From: Gaoshiqia sp050178015
GTDB lineage: Bacteria; Bacteroidota; Bacteroidia; Bacteroidales; Prolixibacteraceae
NCBI GenBank assembly: GCA_050178015.1
Contig: JBFXGM010000001.1
Location: 179,206-243,205 of the forward strand
Direction of reading: 5' to 3'
Length of the DNA: 64,000 nucleotides
The translations under genes and the position numbers were made by a program. Under the pieces are notes generated by a model. That model was not told the origin of the DNA. It did no database searches and was given only the letters and a program-made list of their open reading frames with translations. This document shows, piece by piece, positions 52,801-60,655 of this stretch; the stretch's first letter is position 1, and every line of letters starts with the position of its first letter.

Positions 52801-54091
52801 TAACCGGTTTCATGCCGAAAAGATCCGGATGAGCCAACCCATTTTCAAACTGAATATAACCGAAAAGAAACGAAGCAACAATCCGTTGTTCATCAAGTTG
52901 CCTCCCGACCTGCAAATGGTGATGGACGAACTCTCTGCCCGCGAAGTATCGGTGGATGGAGCAACGTTCATTATTCAAAACAAAGGCGAAATCACCCTGC
53001 ATGATCAGGTTGACCTAAAGCTGGAACAATTCAGACTGGACAGTACCCTGTCTGAAAAAACACTGGGGGCCGAAAACCTGGTAATCGTCAAAAACAACCA
53101 TCATTTCTCGGATAAAAAGAAACGTTACAACCTGGTGGTTGACCGCATTGCTTACACGGGCAACAAGCAACAATTAACTTTTTCGGGCATCCATATCCAA
53201 CCGAAATACTCCCGTGAGAGTTTCCAGCAGGCTATCCGCTTTCAAACCGATTATTACTCCGGTGATATCGATCAGCTGGCATTTACCGGAATCGATACCG
53301 ATCGTTGGTTTGCCAAGCGTGAATTTACCGGTAGCCAAATCCTGGTTAAAGGCGCACGCGTGGACATTTACCGGGACAAACGCACACCTTTCAACGAAAA
53401 ACAACGTCCGCCCCTGCCCCAGGAACTAATCAAAACCTTTGACCTGCCGTTCTATTTCGATTCGGTGAAACTGATCGGTTCGGAGGTTAGTTACTCCGAG
53501 CAATTGGAAGGAATGCCTGCCCCCGGCTACGTGAAATTCACCCGATTGAACATGCGTCTGCACCCGTTCACCAACCTCACTTACCTGCGAAACCTGTCCC
53601 CAACCCTCCGGATGGCAGCATCGGCCAGGTTGATGAACGTAAGCGACCTGAACGTGAATATGACCTTCAATATGAATTTGCCAAACTATCCGTTTACTGC
53701 CACCGGATCACTTTCACCATTCGACATGACTGTGCTGAACCCTATAACGGAAAACAATGCCAGCATCCTGGTACGATCAGGGCAGCTCAACCGCTTCGAT
53801 TTTGAATTCTCGGCCGATGCCGAAAAAGCGAACGGCAAGCTCCGCTTTGCCTACGACGATCTGAAAATTGCCATCCTCGAACAAAAAGACGGCGACACCA
53901 AAGAGGCCAAGTTCGCCAGCTTCCTGGCCAACAGCCTGATGCTGAAATCCAAAAATCCGCGTACCCGGTTCCTGCTGCCCGATGATATTTACTTCAGGCG
54001 CGACCAAAAGCGGTCCATCATCAACTATTGGTGGAAAACCATTTTCAGCGGCGCAAAAAACACCTTTGGCATCAAGGACGAAAAAGAATAG
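49847..54091 (+). CDS. Giant AsmA-like envelope protein
   Basis: 1414 residues. One N-terminal membrane anchor (~15-33: WATWTMLALMVGCAAYISI) is followed by a very long, repeat-rich beta region with recurring patterns such as 'L.ldsvrLes..k.g' and 'y.i.ip.l.lrn.di...' across the whole length. The C-terminus ends in an AsmA-like block (~1220-1400: NLPNYPFTATGSLSPFDMTVLNPITENNASILVRSGQLNRFDFEFSADAEKANGKLRFAYDDLKI). AsmA/TamB/YhdP proteins are thought to bridge the two membranes and carry lipids. This assignment rests on architecture. It is monocistronic. Confidence 0.7.
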   Translation: MTAKYTSKKRLLLRWATWTMLALMVGCAAYISIKSAEFVQKGINNYLADATGNEYRLTFSGIQANLFTQSVSLDSVRLESLKKEGTHYRFTSLSLRAGGISIKALLLDHKLKVDKLTLVEPALEAYSAEGLIQSETDKNDLKRKLVPFFGNRLKSLSINEIKLHRAKVSHYNLTENAVLPDSLSNFDIGIDHFFIDPVILSRQEELFQADEIYFRIRNLKRMLGDSLHRLSVDELTYSVRKNNITGSNIRLEPVGPSEVPGTRYWIEVPEVRLKSGNLRYVLVNDTIRIDSLVLRKSNIRVQPSANKEGLNLRKIKEYDLYQLIRNDFTQVNIGHLSFEGQKMRIEPRTQSENSFQEFRRLQVEVDQFRLDSTSGREPAKVLYSDVVSLHIETYLLQLKDGVHRFEAENISASSQDSLIRADNLRLAPITKEHELPASVQLHCDSIRLLSVDLSRLFHQREMPLQEIAAFKPELKLQQWRNPTDKNRNNNSLLYHFIGDYIKGVYANVVAIEDGGFQVDDLRNKADTGTITANFDFRLTDFSLDSVSARRTDKLFFATNLDLRFSNYRMKLADQLHQLKIEEITVSSQQRQGAIKNLQLLPDDNQDTETLMKQLNRSERYRINIPQLYLRNTDIHHAFFNKRLNINIFSIVQPEIYFEVFANPRRGEKEFNPEEFYELLNNYIAHIEINKIDLSNGKIRLVSHSKKGRTIDLSNKFNLELDHFVLNDDELKKDRLLFADHFDLSIKDHLFKLSDNVHFLQASEISISSRTSQVSITKALLYPDITSPDYLKLPWHIQVSAPGISLENVDLHQAYFNQVLDVGNIRLSSPVVEIYRNSSGTGKFNFSDISVPLPEELKELNVQKVAMNKGLLKIYNMDGFQKNQTVSATVDFEVEQANLKRPANDKTARFTSSNIKTLISRLHLTPEKVAYTMDVESISYSSADKQLTFAGLDIRSNRENDRLALAGISMPLLRFNGLDPTEAFQHNRFHAEKIRMSQPIFKLNITEKKRSNNPLFIKLPPDLQMVMDELSAREVSVDGATFIIQNKGEITLHDQVDLKLEQFRLDSTLSEKTLGAENLVIVKNNHHFSDKKKRYNLVVDRIAYTGNKQQLTFSGIHIQPKYSRESFQQAIRFQTDYYSGDIDQLAFTGIDTDRWFAKREFTGSQILVKGARVDIYRDKRTPFNEKQRPPLPQELIKTFDLPFYFDSVKLIGSEVSYSEQLEGMPAPGYVKFTRLNMRLHPFTNLTYLRNLSPTLRMAASARLMNVSDLNVNMTFNMNLPNYPFTATGSLSPFDMTVLNPITENNASILVRSGQLNRFDFEFSADAEKANGKLRFAYDDLKIAILEQKDGDTKEAKFASFLANSLMLKSKNPRTRFLLPDDIYFRRDQKRSIINYWWKTIFSGAKNTFGIKDEKE

Positions 54092-54147
54092 TGCAGCATC
54101 GTCCATACCCGGACCAACAACGCCGTGAAATTCAGAAAAAAGAGAAT

Positions 54148-55092
54148 TTACTCGCTTTTTACCGGAGCTACTTTCCGAATGCTGTAGGGTTTTTTGTTTT
54201 GCGACTCAAAGTAGGTACGCATTTGCATTTCGGCCACAATCCCGATGGTAATAAACTGGATACCTGCCACTACCAGTAGAAGCCCCAAAATAAGCAGTGG
54301 TTTCCCCCAAATGTCGTTGCCCAATATTTTCAGCACCAACAGGTAAGCATTAATGAGGATTCCCAATCCGAAAGTGACAATCCCCAAACCACCAAAAAAG
54401 TGCATGGGCCGTTGCATGTATTTCTTGAAGAAAACCATCAGCAACAAGTCGCTGAACACACGCGTGGTACGGCTCAGATTATACTTTGACTTGCCAAATT
54501 CCCGGGCCCGATGGTTCACATCCACTTGGGTCAACCGGCTGGACCCTTCGAGGGCCAGCAAAACGGGAATGAAGCGGTGCAACTCACCGTAAATGTGTAT
54601 GCTTTTTACAGCTTCGTTTGTAAAGAGTTTCAGCGTACAACCTAAGTCTTTCATCTGGGTGCCGGTAGATTCGCGGATGATGTAGTTGGCTATTTTACTG
54701 GGAATTTTACGCAAGAAAGCGCCGTCCTTCCGGTTGGCTCTCACACCGGCCACCATGTCCCATTGGCCATCTTTGCACATTTTCAGCATCATCGGGATAT
54801 CGGCCGGATCGTTTTGTAAATCGCCGTCCAGCAAAACAACATAATCCCCCTGCGCTTCGTCGATCCCTGCCTGCAAGGCCGAACTTTGCCCGTAATTACG
54901 CTTCAGTTCTACCAAAATAAAGCGTTCGTCATTAATCGCACGGATTTCATCGCGGGTCTTGTCGGTTGAGCCATCGTCCACAAAAATGGCCTCAAAATCT
55001 AAATTGGCCAGAGCGGCTTTTATCTGCTCACTCAGTGGTTTTATATTCAACTCTTCGTTGTAAACACAAACGACCACACTTAATTGTTTCAT
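54148..55092 (-). CDS. Polyprenyl-phosphate glycosyltransferase, GT2 (DPM/ArnC-like)
   Basis: 314 residues. GT2 domain ~1-220: LSVVVCVYNEELNI, VDDGSTDKT, LKRNYGQSSALQAGID, YVVLLDGDLQNDP (DxD) and the membrane-proximal FGKSKYNLSRTTRVFSDLLL, followed by two C-terminal helices. These enzymes move a sugar from a nucleotide donor to undecaprenyl phosphate. The neighbouring, divergent ArnT-like GT39 would use such lipid-linked sugars, and the PAP2 phosphatase next to it could recycle the carrier, together suggesting lipid A or glycan decoration. Confidence 0.92.
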   Translation of the reverse strand: MKQLSVVVCVYNEELNIKPLSEQIKAALANLDFEAIFVDDGSTDKTRDEIRAINDERFILVELKRNYGQSSALQAGIDEAQGDYVVLLDGDLQNDPADIPMMLKMCKDGQWDMVAGVRANRKDGAFLRKIPSKIANYIIRESTGTQMKDLGCTLKLFTNEAVKSIHIYGELHRFIPVLLALEGSSRLTQVDVNHRAREFGKSKYNLSRTTRVFSDLLLMVFFKKYMQRPMHFFGGLGIVTFGLGILINAYLLVLKILGNDIWGKPLLILGLLLVVAGIQFITIGIVAEMQMRTYFESQNKKPYSIRKVAPVKSE

Positions 55093-55200
55093 AATTTTTC
55101 GTTTATCAATCGTTAAAAGATTTTTTACTTATTTTGAAGGACGAAATTAAGAAAAGTGACCAAACAATTCATTCCCTCACGATTAAACTTTCAGTAAGTC

Positions 55201-56769
55201 ATGATCAGGAAAATCCATGATTTCAGGTATTTCTCCCTCCTACTGTTTATTACGGCGGTCCTGCTTTATTCATCTAACATTAGCGGAGTCAGCATCTACA
55301 TTCTCGATGAAGCTAAAAATGCCGGCTGTGCCCGCGAAATGTTCGAACGCGGCGACCTGATCGTGCCCACCTTCAACCAGGAACTGCGTACCGACAAGCC
55401 ACCGTTGCATTATTTTTTCATGATGCTCAGTTACTCGCTTTTTGGCGAGAATGCCTTTGCAGCCCGGTTCTTTTCAGCGCTGTTTGGCGCCCTGACCACC
55501 CTGATCACCTACCGGTTTGCCCGGAAATATGCCGGAGTGGAAACCGCCTTTTGGACCGCCGCCGTGCTATTGGCATCGGTTCACCTCAGCATTCAGTTCC
55601 ACCTGGCCGTGCCCGATCCGTACCTGATTTTTTTCTTTACGACCGGCGTGATGTCGTTTTACGCGGCGGTAAAAGAGCGCAAACCGCTTTACCTCCTTTT
55701 AATGTACATCGCCATTGGGTTTGGCACCTTGGCCAAAGGGCCGGTGGCCATCGGCCTTCCCGGGCTTATTTTTCTGCTCTTCCTGATTTTCAGCAAACGT
55801 TTTAGCTGGAAGGAAATACGCGCCCTAAAGCCACTTTGGGGCGCTGCGCTGGTGCTGGTAATCGCGCTTCCCTGGTATATTTTGGTGCACCTGAAAACAA
55901 ACGGCGCCTGGACGGACGGCTTTTTCCTGAAACACAACCTGGGCCGCTTTACCGACGAAATGGAAGGGCATGGCGGTATTTTTCTGCTAACAATTGTTTT
56001 TGTGTTGATTGGCCTCTTCCCCTTTTCGGCCTTCGTGGTGCAGGCCGCCAAACAAGCCTGGAAAAACCGAAAAGATGATTTCACCCGGTTCAACTTGGTG
56101 GCCGGAGTGACCATCGTGGCGTTTTTCTCGGTGTCGCGCACCAAACTGCCCAATTACACCGTACCGGCCTATCCGTTTTTGGCCATGATGCTGGCGCAAT
56201 ACCTTTCAACGATCAGGATGAACCAGCCTAAAAGCAATATTTCCCTGCTTCTTTTGTTGTCTTTCAGTTTCATTCTCGCCCCCGGAATTTTCCTGGCCCT
56301 GAAACTGGACCCGGCGCTATCCCATGTAAATCATATTGCCTGGTATTTTTTGCCGTTCCCGGCCATCATGATGGCAGCCTTTTTCCTGTGGAAAAAAAAG
56401 AAGCCGGAACCGGCGCTCTGGCTTGTGACAGCCGGGGGAATGGCCACGGCCATCCTCTTTTTTACACTGGCCTTTCCCGTCATCGACCGGCAAAATCCGG
56501 TGGCAAAAAGCCAACATCTGCTCGACGGGAAAGAAGTGAGGTATTTCGAAAAGTTTAACCCGGCCTTTGGTTTTGCCCTGCAAGAAGAAATACCACCCAT
56601 CCAACCGGACGAATTTCAATCCTTCTTTCAGCAATACCCAAACGGAGTGATCATTTCAACCCGGAATAAATTGGACCAGATTGAACTTCCGGAAGATTTG
56701 GAAGTCAGTTTTTCGGCACGCGACATCCTGGAAACGCCTACAAGCGTGCTGATTACCCGTAAACCCTGA
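55201..56769 (+). CDS. ArnT-like glycosyltransferase (GT39/GT83 type), membrane
   Basis: 522 residues with about 11-12 membrane helices. Near the N-terminus EAKNAGCAREMFERGDLIVPTFNQELRTDKPPLHYFFMM is the ArnT/PMT first periplasmic loop with the catalytic Asp/Glu (YILDEAKNA) and the RTDKPPLHY motif; AKGPVAIGLPGLIFLLFL follows. It transfers a sugar from a polyprenyl-phosphate donor to lipid A or protein in the periplasm. The C-terminal ~120 residues form a soluble periplasmic domain. It is divergent from the GT2 gene across a 108-base gap. Confidence 0.9.
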   Translation: MIRKIHDFRYFSLLLFITAVLLYSSNISGVSIYILDEAKNAGCAREMFERGDLIVPTFNQELRTDKPPLHYFFMMLSYSLFGENAFAARFFSALFGALTTLITYRFARKYAGVETAFWTAAVLLASVHLSIQFHLAVPDPYLIFFFTTGVMSFYAAVKERKPLYLLLMYIAIGFGTLAKGPVAIGLPGLIFLLFLIFSKRFSWKEIRALKPLWGAALVLVIALPWYILVHLKTNGAWTDGFFLKHNLGRFTDEMEGHGGIFLLTIVFVLIGLFPFSAFVVQAAKQAWKNRKDDFTRFNLVAGVTIVAFFSVSRTKLPNYTVPAYPFLAMMLAQYLSTIRMNQPKSNISLLLLLSFSFILAPGIFLALKLDPALSHVNHIAWYFLPFPAIMMAAFFLWKKKKPEPALWLVTAGGMATAILFFTLAFPVIDRQNPVAKSQHLLDGKEVRYFEKFNPAFGFALQEEIPPIQPDEFQSFFQQYPNGVIISTRNKLDQIELPEDLEVSFSARDILETPTSVLITRKP

Positions 56770-56771
56770 AA

Positions 56772-57455
56772 TTATTTGAATGAAATGCGGTAAATAGGCT
56801 TTTGAAAAATTTCGCCCTGATCAAATCCTGGTATCCGGCTGCTCACCCAAAGGGTAATTGCAGTGGCCAACATACCGAAAACCGAACCAAAATAAACATC
56901 GACAATGAAATGCTGGCACAAATAGATACGGGAAAAACCTACTGCCAGCGCCACAAAAAAGAACAAAACACCTGCCCATTGTTTACCTGTAAAGTAAGCT
57001 ACCAGGCTCAGAAAACCGAAGATGGCCATGGTGTGCCCGGAAGGAAAACTGTTGAAATAATTAGGCTCTGCCGTGGTTACCAGCCGGTAAAATTCGTCGG
57101 CGCCAAAATAGCTGATTGGTCGCAGGTAGCCCTGAAAAAACACATTCTTGAACAGGCCGGTCAGCAGACCTACCATCGCCAGGTTGAACAAGCCCATCAG
57201 GGCATAACGGATACGAAAAAAAGCAAGCAAAACAGCCACCACAGCAATAGTACTTCCCAGACCAACATCCGACAATAATAAAACGGGCAAATCAAGCCAT
57301 TCTGCTGAATATTTATTGATCAGCATAACCAGGCTCCCATGCCTGAAAAAAAGCAACAGCAATAAACCCAAAGACAAAAAAAGCAAATAATACCGCATAA
57401 AACCGCGGAGTCCTTTATTGGGGAAAAGATACCGCATGCTACGTTTTAACTTCAT
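56772..57455 (-). CDS. PAP2-family membrane phosphatase
   Basis: 227 residues, about six helices. The acid-phosphatase signature in PAP2 order: KNVFFQGYLRPISYF (K...RP), FPSGHTMAIFGF (PSGH) and SRIYLCQHFIVDVYFGSVFG (SRxxxxxHxxxD). It hydrolyses lipid phosphates such as undecaprenyl pyrophosphate or lipid A 1-phosphate at the outer face of the inner membrane. It is convergent with the ArnT-like gene, with three bases between the coding ends. Confidence 0.9.
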   Translation of the reverse strand: MKLKRSMRYLFPNKGLRGFMRYYLLFLSLGLLLLLFFRHGSLVMLINKYSAEWLDLPVLLLSDVGLGSTIAVVAVLLAFFRIRYALMGLFNLAMVGLLTGLFKNVFFQGYLRPISYFGADEFYRLVTTAEPNYFNSFPSGHTMAIFGFLSLVAYFTGKQWAGVLFFFVALAVGFSRIYLCQHFIVDVYFGSVFGMLATAITLWVSSRIPGFDQGEIFQKPIYRISFK

Positions 57456-57849
57456 TCTCTCCTTTTTTCAAGAAGCTGCTTGAGCTCCCTAATTTTTTAA
57501 GTTTTAAAGTTAAAGCAGTTAAATAAAACAGAACGTTATCCGAATATTAAGAAAAAGGCAAGTAAAAGTAAAGATAATCCGCGCCACAACAAATTGACTA
57601 ATTGCTAATTAACAAATCAAAAATAAATTTCAAAAAGATCGCGGCCGCAAATTCCTTAGAATTAAATAACCGAAAAGAAACAATAAGACAACCTTCCATC
57701 CACACGAAAACAAGCAAACACTGAAACGCAGGAAGCACCGTTTCCGGTTATCCGGCAAACGTTCTGATCTGCCCAAACAGAGGAATGGACAGCGATCTTT
57801 TTTCTGAAATAAAATTGGATTAACTTTGGCGGCAACTAAAAAAATGCAA
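57456..57849. promoter_or_regulatory. Intergenic region with yicC -7 box (57821-57828)
   Basis: An A-rich 394-base gap between the divergent PAP2 and yicC genes. The only clear signal is TAACTTTG at 57821-57828 (exact TAnnTTTG), about 22 bases before the yicC ATG at 57850. No gene is supported. Confidence 0.5.
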
Positions 57850-58725
57850 ATGATCAAATCGATGACCGGCTACGGAAAAGCCGAATTTGAAACAGGGAAC
57901 AAAAAAATCACCCTCGAACTGAAGTCGCTCAACAGCAAACAACTGGACATCAACTCGCGGCTGCCGATGCTGTACCGCGAAAAAGATCTGGTTATCCGCA
58001 AGGAAATCTCGGAAAAGCTGGTTCGCGGGAAAGTTGATTTCTCGCTGTATATCGAAAACCTGGGGACCGAAAGCAACTCGGCCATCAACGAAAGTATCGT
58101 AACGGCCTATTTCAACCAGTTGAGCAACATACAGGCAAACCTGGGACTACCGGTTACCGAACAGATTATGCAAAACATCATGCGCCTTCCGGATACCGTG
58201 AAAACGGTTTACGAAGAGCTGAACGAACAGGAATGGGAAGACATTTTCGATAAAATAAAGTCGGTCATCCAATCGCTCGACCAGTTTCGCACACAGGAAG
58301 GACAGGCTCTCGACCGCGACATCCGCTCGAACATTGCCGATATTCAGCAACTGCTGAAACAGATTGAACCGTTTGAAAGCACCCGGATCGAAAATGTTAA
58401 ATCGCGCATCCTGGACGGACTGAACGAAATCAGCATCAATGGCAATATGGATAAAAACCGCTTTGAGCAGGAGCTGATTTATTACCTCGAAAAGCTCGAT
58501 ATCAACGAAGAAAAAGTACGCCTGACCAACCATTGCGACTACTTTATGGAAACAATGGACAACCCGGGCGACGTGGGTAAAAAGCTGGGATTCATCGCGC
58601 AGGAAATCGGGCGCGAGATCAACACCATCGGCAGCAAAGCCAATGAAAGCAACATCCAGCGCCTGGTGGTGCAAATGAAAGATGCCCTGGAGCGCATCAA
58701 AGAACAATTGTTGAACGTACTTTAA
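57850..58725 (+). CDS. yicC: YicC-family endoribonuclease
   Basis: 291 residues from ATG 57850 (MIKSMTGYGKAEFETGNKKI, the family's usual start). The C-terminal DUF1732 part contains RFEQELIYYLEKLDINEEKVRLTNHCDYFMETM and GKKLGFIAQEIGREINTIGSKANESNIQRLVVQMKDALERIKEQLLNV. YicC proteins are RNases that act on sRNA/mRNA. An in-frame ATG 24 bases upstream lies before the probable transcription start, so I rejected it. In many genomes yicC is directly followed by gmk; here a four-helix-bundle gene intervenes. Confidence 0.94.
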   Translation: MIKSMTGYGKAEFETGNKKITLELKSLNSKQLDINSRLPMLYREKDLVIRKEISEKLVRGKVDFSLYIENLGTESNSAINESIVTAYFNQLSNIQANLGLPVTEQIMQNIMRLPDTVKTVYEELNEQEWEDIFDKIKSVIQSLDQFRTQEGQALDRDIRSNIADIQQLLKQIEPFESTRIENVKSRILDGLNEISINGNMDKNRFEQELIYYLEKLDINEEKVRLTNHCDYFMETMDNPGDVGKKLGFIAQEIGREINTIGSKANESNIQRLVVQMKDALERIKEQLLNVL

Positions 58726-58728
58726 AAT

Positions 58729-58749
58729 AAAAGGCAAAAGTAAAAAGTA
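58729..58749. repeat. Three AAAAGnn heptads after yicC
   Basis: AAAAGGC, AAAAGTA and AAAAGTA in a row between yicC and the four-helix-bundle gene. Together with the tract at 59136 they bracket that gene. Confidence 0.5.
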
Positions 58750-58764
58750 CTTGGGTAACCAAAA

Positions 58765-59130
58765 ATGAAAGATCTTCGATCACGACTATTTGATTTTGCC
58801 GTAAGAGTTATCAAATTCTTGCGAACTTTGCCTGTAAACACTGAAAACAAAGTAATCCGCTACCAACTGACAAAATCATCAAGCTCGTCGGGAGCAAATT
58901 ATGAAGAAGCACAAGCGGCAAGTTCGAAAGCTGATTTCATCTTCAAAACAGAGTTGGCCTTGAAAGAAATGAGAGAAAGTAATTATTGGTTACGACTTAT
59001 TGAATCCATCCATGAAGGAAATAATATTGATGTAATGGAATTGCATTTTTTGCAAAGCGAATCGGATGAATTAAAAAAGATACTTGCTTCTATCATCAAA
59101 AAAACAAAAGACCATCTTACAGGCAGCTAA
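58765..59130 (+). CDS. Four-helix-bundle protein (S23/23S-IVP type)
   Basis: 121 residues of the four-helix-bundle family first seen as an open reading frame in intervening sequences of some 23S rRNA genes. Pattern: LRSRLFDFAVRVIKFLRTLP ... YQLTKSSSSSGANYEEAQAASSKADFIFKTELALKEMRESNYWLRLIE ... ELKKILASIIKKTKDHL. The molecular function is unknown. These genes are scattered in Bacteroidota genomes and behave like small mobile units. It separates the usual neighbours yicC and gmk and is flanked by heptad repeats on both sides. Confidence 0.9.
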   Translation: MKDLRSRLFDFAVRVIKFLRTLPVNTENKVIRYQLTKSSSSSGANYEEAQAASSKADFIFKTELALKEMRESNYWLRLIESIHEGNNIDVMELHFLQSESDELKKILASIIKKTKDHLTGS

Positions 59131-59135
59131 ATTAT

Positions 59136-59184
59136 TTTTGACTTTTGACTTTTGACTTTTGACTTTTGACTTTTGACTTTTGAC
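59136..59184. repeat. Perfect (TTTTGAC)x7 tandem repeat
   Basis: Seven exact copies of the 7-base unit TTTTGAC fill 49 bases, ending 11 bases before the gmk start codon. Such a simple repeat is prone to slippage, and copy-number change here would alter the gmk leader. Confidence 0.9.
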
Positions 59185-59195
59185 TTAAAAATAAA

Positions 59196-59762
59196 ATGAA
59201 AGGAAAACTCATCATATTTTCAGCCCCATCGGGTGCCGGCAAGACAACCATTGTGAAGCACCTGCTGCAACAGGACCTGAACCTCGAATTTTCGATTTCG
59301 GCCACCAGCCGGGCAGCACGGCACACCGAAACAAACGGGGTGGACTACTATTTTTTAAGTCCGGAAGCTTTTCGGCAGAAAGTGGAAGACGGCGAATTTT
59401 TGGAATGGGAAGAGGTTTATCCGGGAACCTGCTACGGAACCTTGCTGTCGGAAGTGGAGCGAATCCGCAACAAAGGAAAGCATGTTATTTTTGATGTGGA
59501 TGTGGTGGGCGGAACCAATATCAAAAAGTTTTACGGCGACGAAGCGCTGGCCGTTTTTGTGCAGCCCCCGTCAATCGAGGAGTTGCGCAACCGATTGGTT
59601 GGCCGTTCGACCGACTCGGCCGAAGTGATCGAAAAACGCGTGCAAAAAGCCGAATACGAACTGACCTTCGCCGCCAACTTCGATGTGGTGCTGGTGAGCG
59701 AAGAACTAAACGTTACCCTGGCCAATGCCGAAAAACTGGTAGGCGATTTCATCAACAAATAA
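59196..59762 (+). CDS. gmk: Guanylate kinase
   Basis: 188 residues. P-loop IIFSAPSGAGKTTIVKHLL at the N-terminus, GMP-binding SATSRAARHTETNGVDYYFLS and DVDVVGGTNIKKFYG. It phosphorylates GMP (and dGMP) to GDP. It is 9 bases before nadD and likely co-transcribed with it. The translation start lies 11 bases after a (TTTTGAC)x7 tract. Confidence 0.96.
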   Translation: MKGKLIIFSAPSGAGKTTIVKHLLQQDLNLEFSISATSRAARHTETNGVDYYFLSPEAFRQKVEDGEFLEWEEVYPGTCYGTLLSEVERIRNKGKHVIFDVDVVGGTNIKKFYGDEALAVFVQPPSIEELRNRLVGRSTDSAEVIEKRVQKAEYELTFAANFDVVLVSEELNVTLANAEKLVGDFINK

Positions 59763-59771
59763 GCGGAACAC

Positions 59772-60344
59772 ATGAAAGTTGGGCTTTATTTCGGAACGTA
59801 CAACCCCATTCACATTGGCCACATGGCCATTGCCAATTACATGGTTGAATTCACCGAAATTCAGCAGCTTTGGTTTGTGGTGAGCCCGCAAAATCCCTTC
59901 AAAAACAAAAAACACCTGCTCGACGACTACCAGCGCCTGGAACTGGTAAACCGGGCTATCGAAAACGATGAACGTTTCCGGGCCTGCGACATCGAGTTCC
60001 GGCTTCCGCGCCCCTCTTACACCATCGACACGCTCACCTACCTGAAAGAAAAATACCCCCGGCACGAGTTTTACCTGATCATGGGTTCGGACAATCTGGA
60101 ACATTTTCACAAGTGGAAGAACCATGAAATGATCCTCAACCACTATCAGCTGTTGGTGTACCCGCGTCCGGGCTTTCAGCCGGAAAACATCCAGCCCCAT
60201 CCGAACATTCACCTGGTAGAGGCACCGCTGATGGAGATTTCAGCCTCGTTTATCCGCGAATCTATTGCTGCCGGTAAAAACATCCGCTTCTTTGTTCCGC
60301 CAAAAGCCTGGCAATACCTCGAAGAAATGAATTTCTACCGGTAA
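59772..60344 (+). CDS. nadD: Nicotinate-nucleotide adenylyltransferase
   Basis: 190 residues. Begins KVGLYFGTYNPIHIGHMAIANYM with the nucleotidyltransferase HxGH motif; IMGSDNLEHFHKWKNHEMIL and the C-terminal EISASFIRESIAAGKNIRFFVPPKAWQYLEEMNFYR contain the ISSTxIR-type motif (here ISASFIR). It makes deamido-NAD from nicotinate mononucleotide and ATP. It overlaps no other gene and follows gmk closely. Confidence 0.95.
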   Translation: MKVGLYFGTYNPIHIGHMAIANYMVEFTEIQQLWFVVSPQNPFKNKKHLLDDYQRLELVNRAIENDERFRACDIEFRLPRPSYTIDTLTYLKEKYPRHEFYLIMGSDNLEHFHKWKNHEMILNHYQLLVYPRPGFQPENIQPHPNIHLVEAPLMEISASFIRESIAAGKNIRFFVPPKAWQYLEEMNFYR

Positions 60345-60446
60345 AAACCCACCCGATCTATTCGCAAAAAACGTTTCAGCTGCTCTTAAACAGTTGGACG
60401 AAAACCAAAAAAATCATTTTCATCTAAAAACAAATGCAGATATTTA

Positions 60447-60573
60447 TATATTTGCACAATCTTATTAAAAAGCAGGTATGCCGGAAGCGGCAGCTTTAAA
60501 ATTGGCTCGAATTTGTATTAGTATAGATTGCCTGAAATTCCCCGTTTCATAACGATGAGGCGGGGTTTTTCTT
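60447..60573 (+). ncRNA. Candidate small RNA or leader upstream of the GntR/LacI regulator
   Basis: An exact -7 box TATATTTG (60447-60454) is followed about 85 bases later by a strong intrinsic terminator: CCCCGTTTCAT (60540-60550), loop AACG, ATGAGGCGGGG (60555-60565), then TTTTT. This predicts a transcript of roughly 110 nt with no convincing reading frame. Inside, GCCG-gaag-CGGC forms a short hairpin and CAGG near 60473 can pair with CCTG near 60531. It matches no RNA family I recognise. It could be a free sRNA or an attenuated leader of the regulator gene, which starts 83 bases after it. No TTG at -33 was found. Confidence 0.5.
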
Positions 60574-60655
60574 TTTAAGTTCTCCCGCCGGTTTATAACC
60601 AGGGTTTTAAAAGGTTGGACTTTTTTTATAATTTCAGCCCACCAAACGAAAAACA

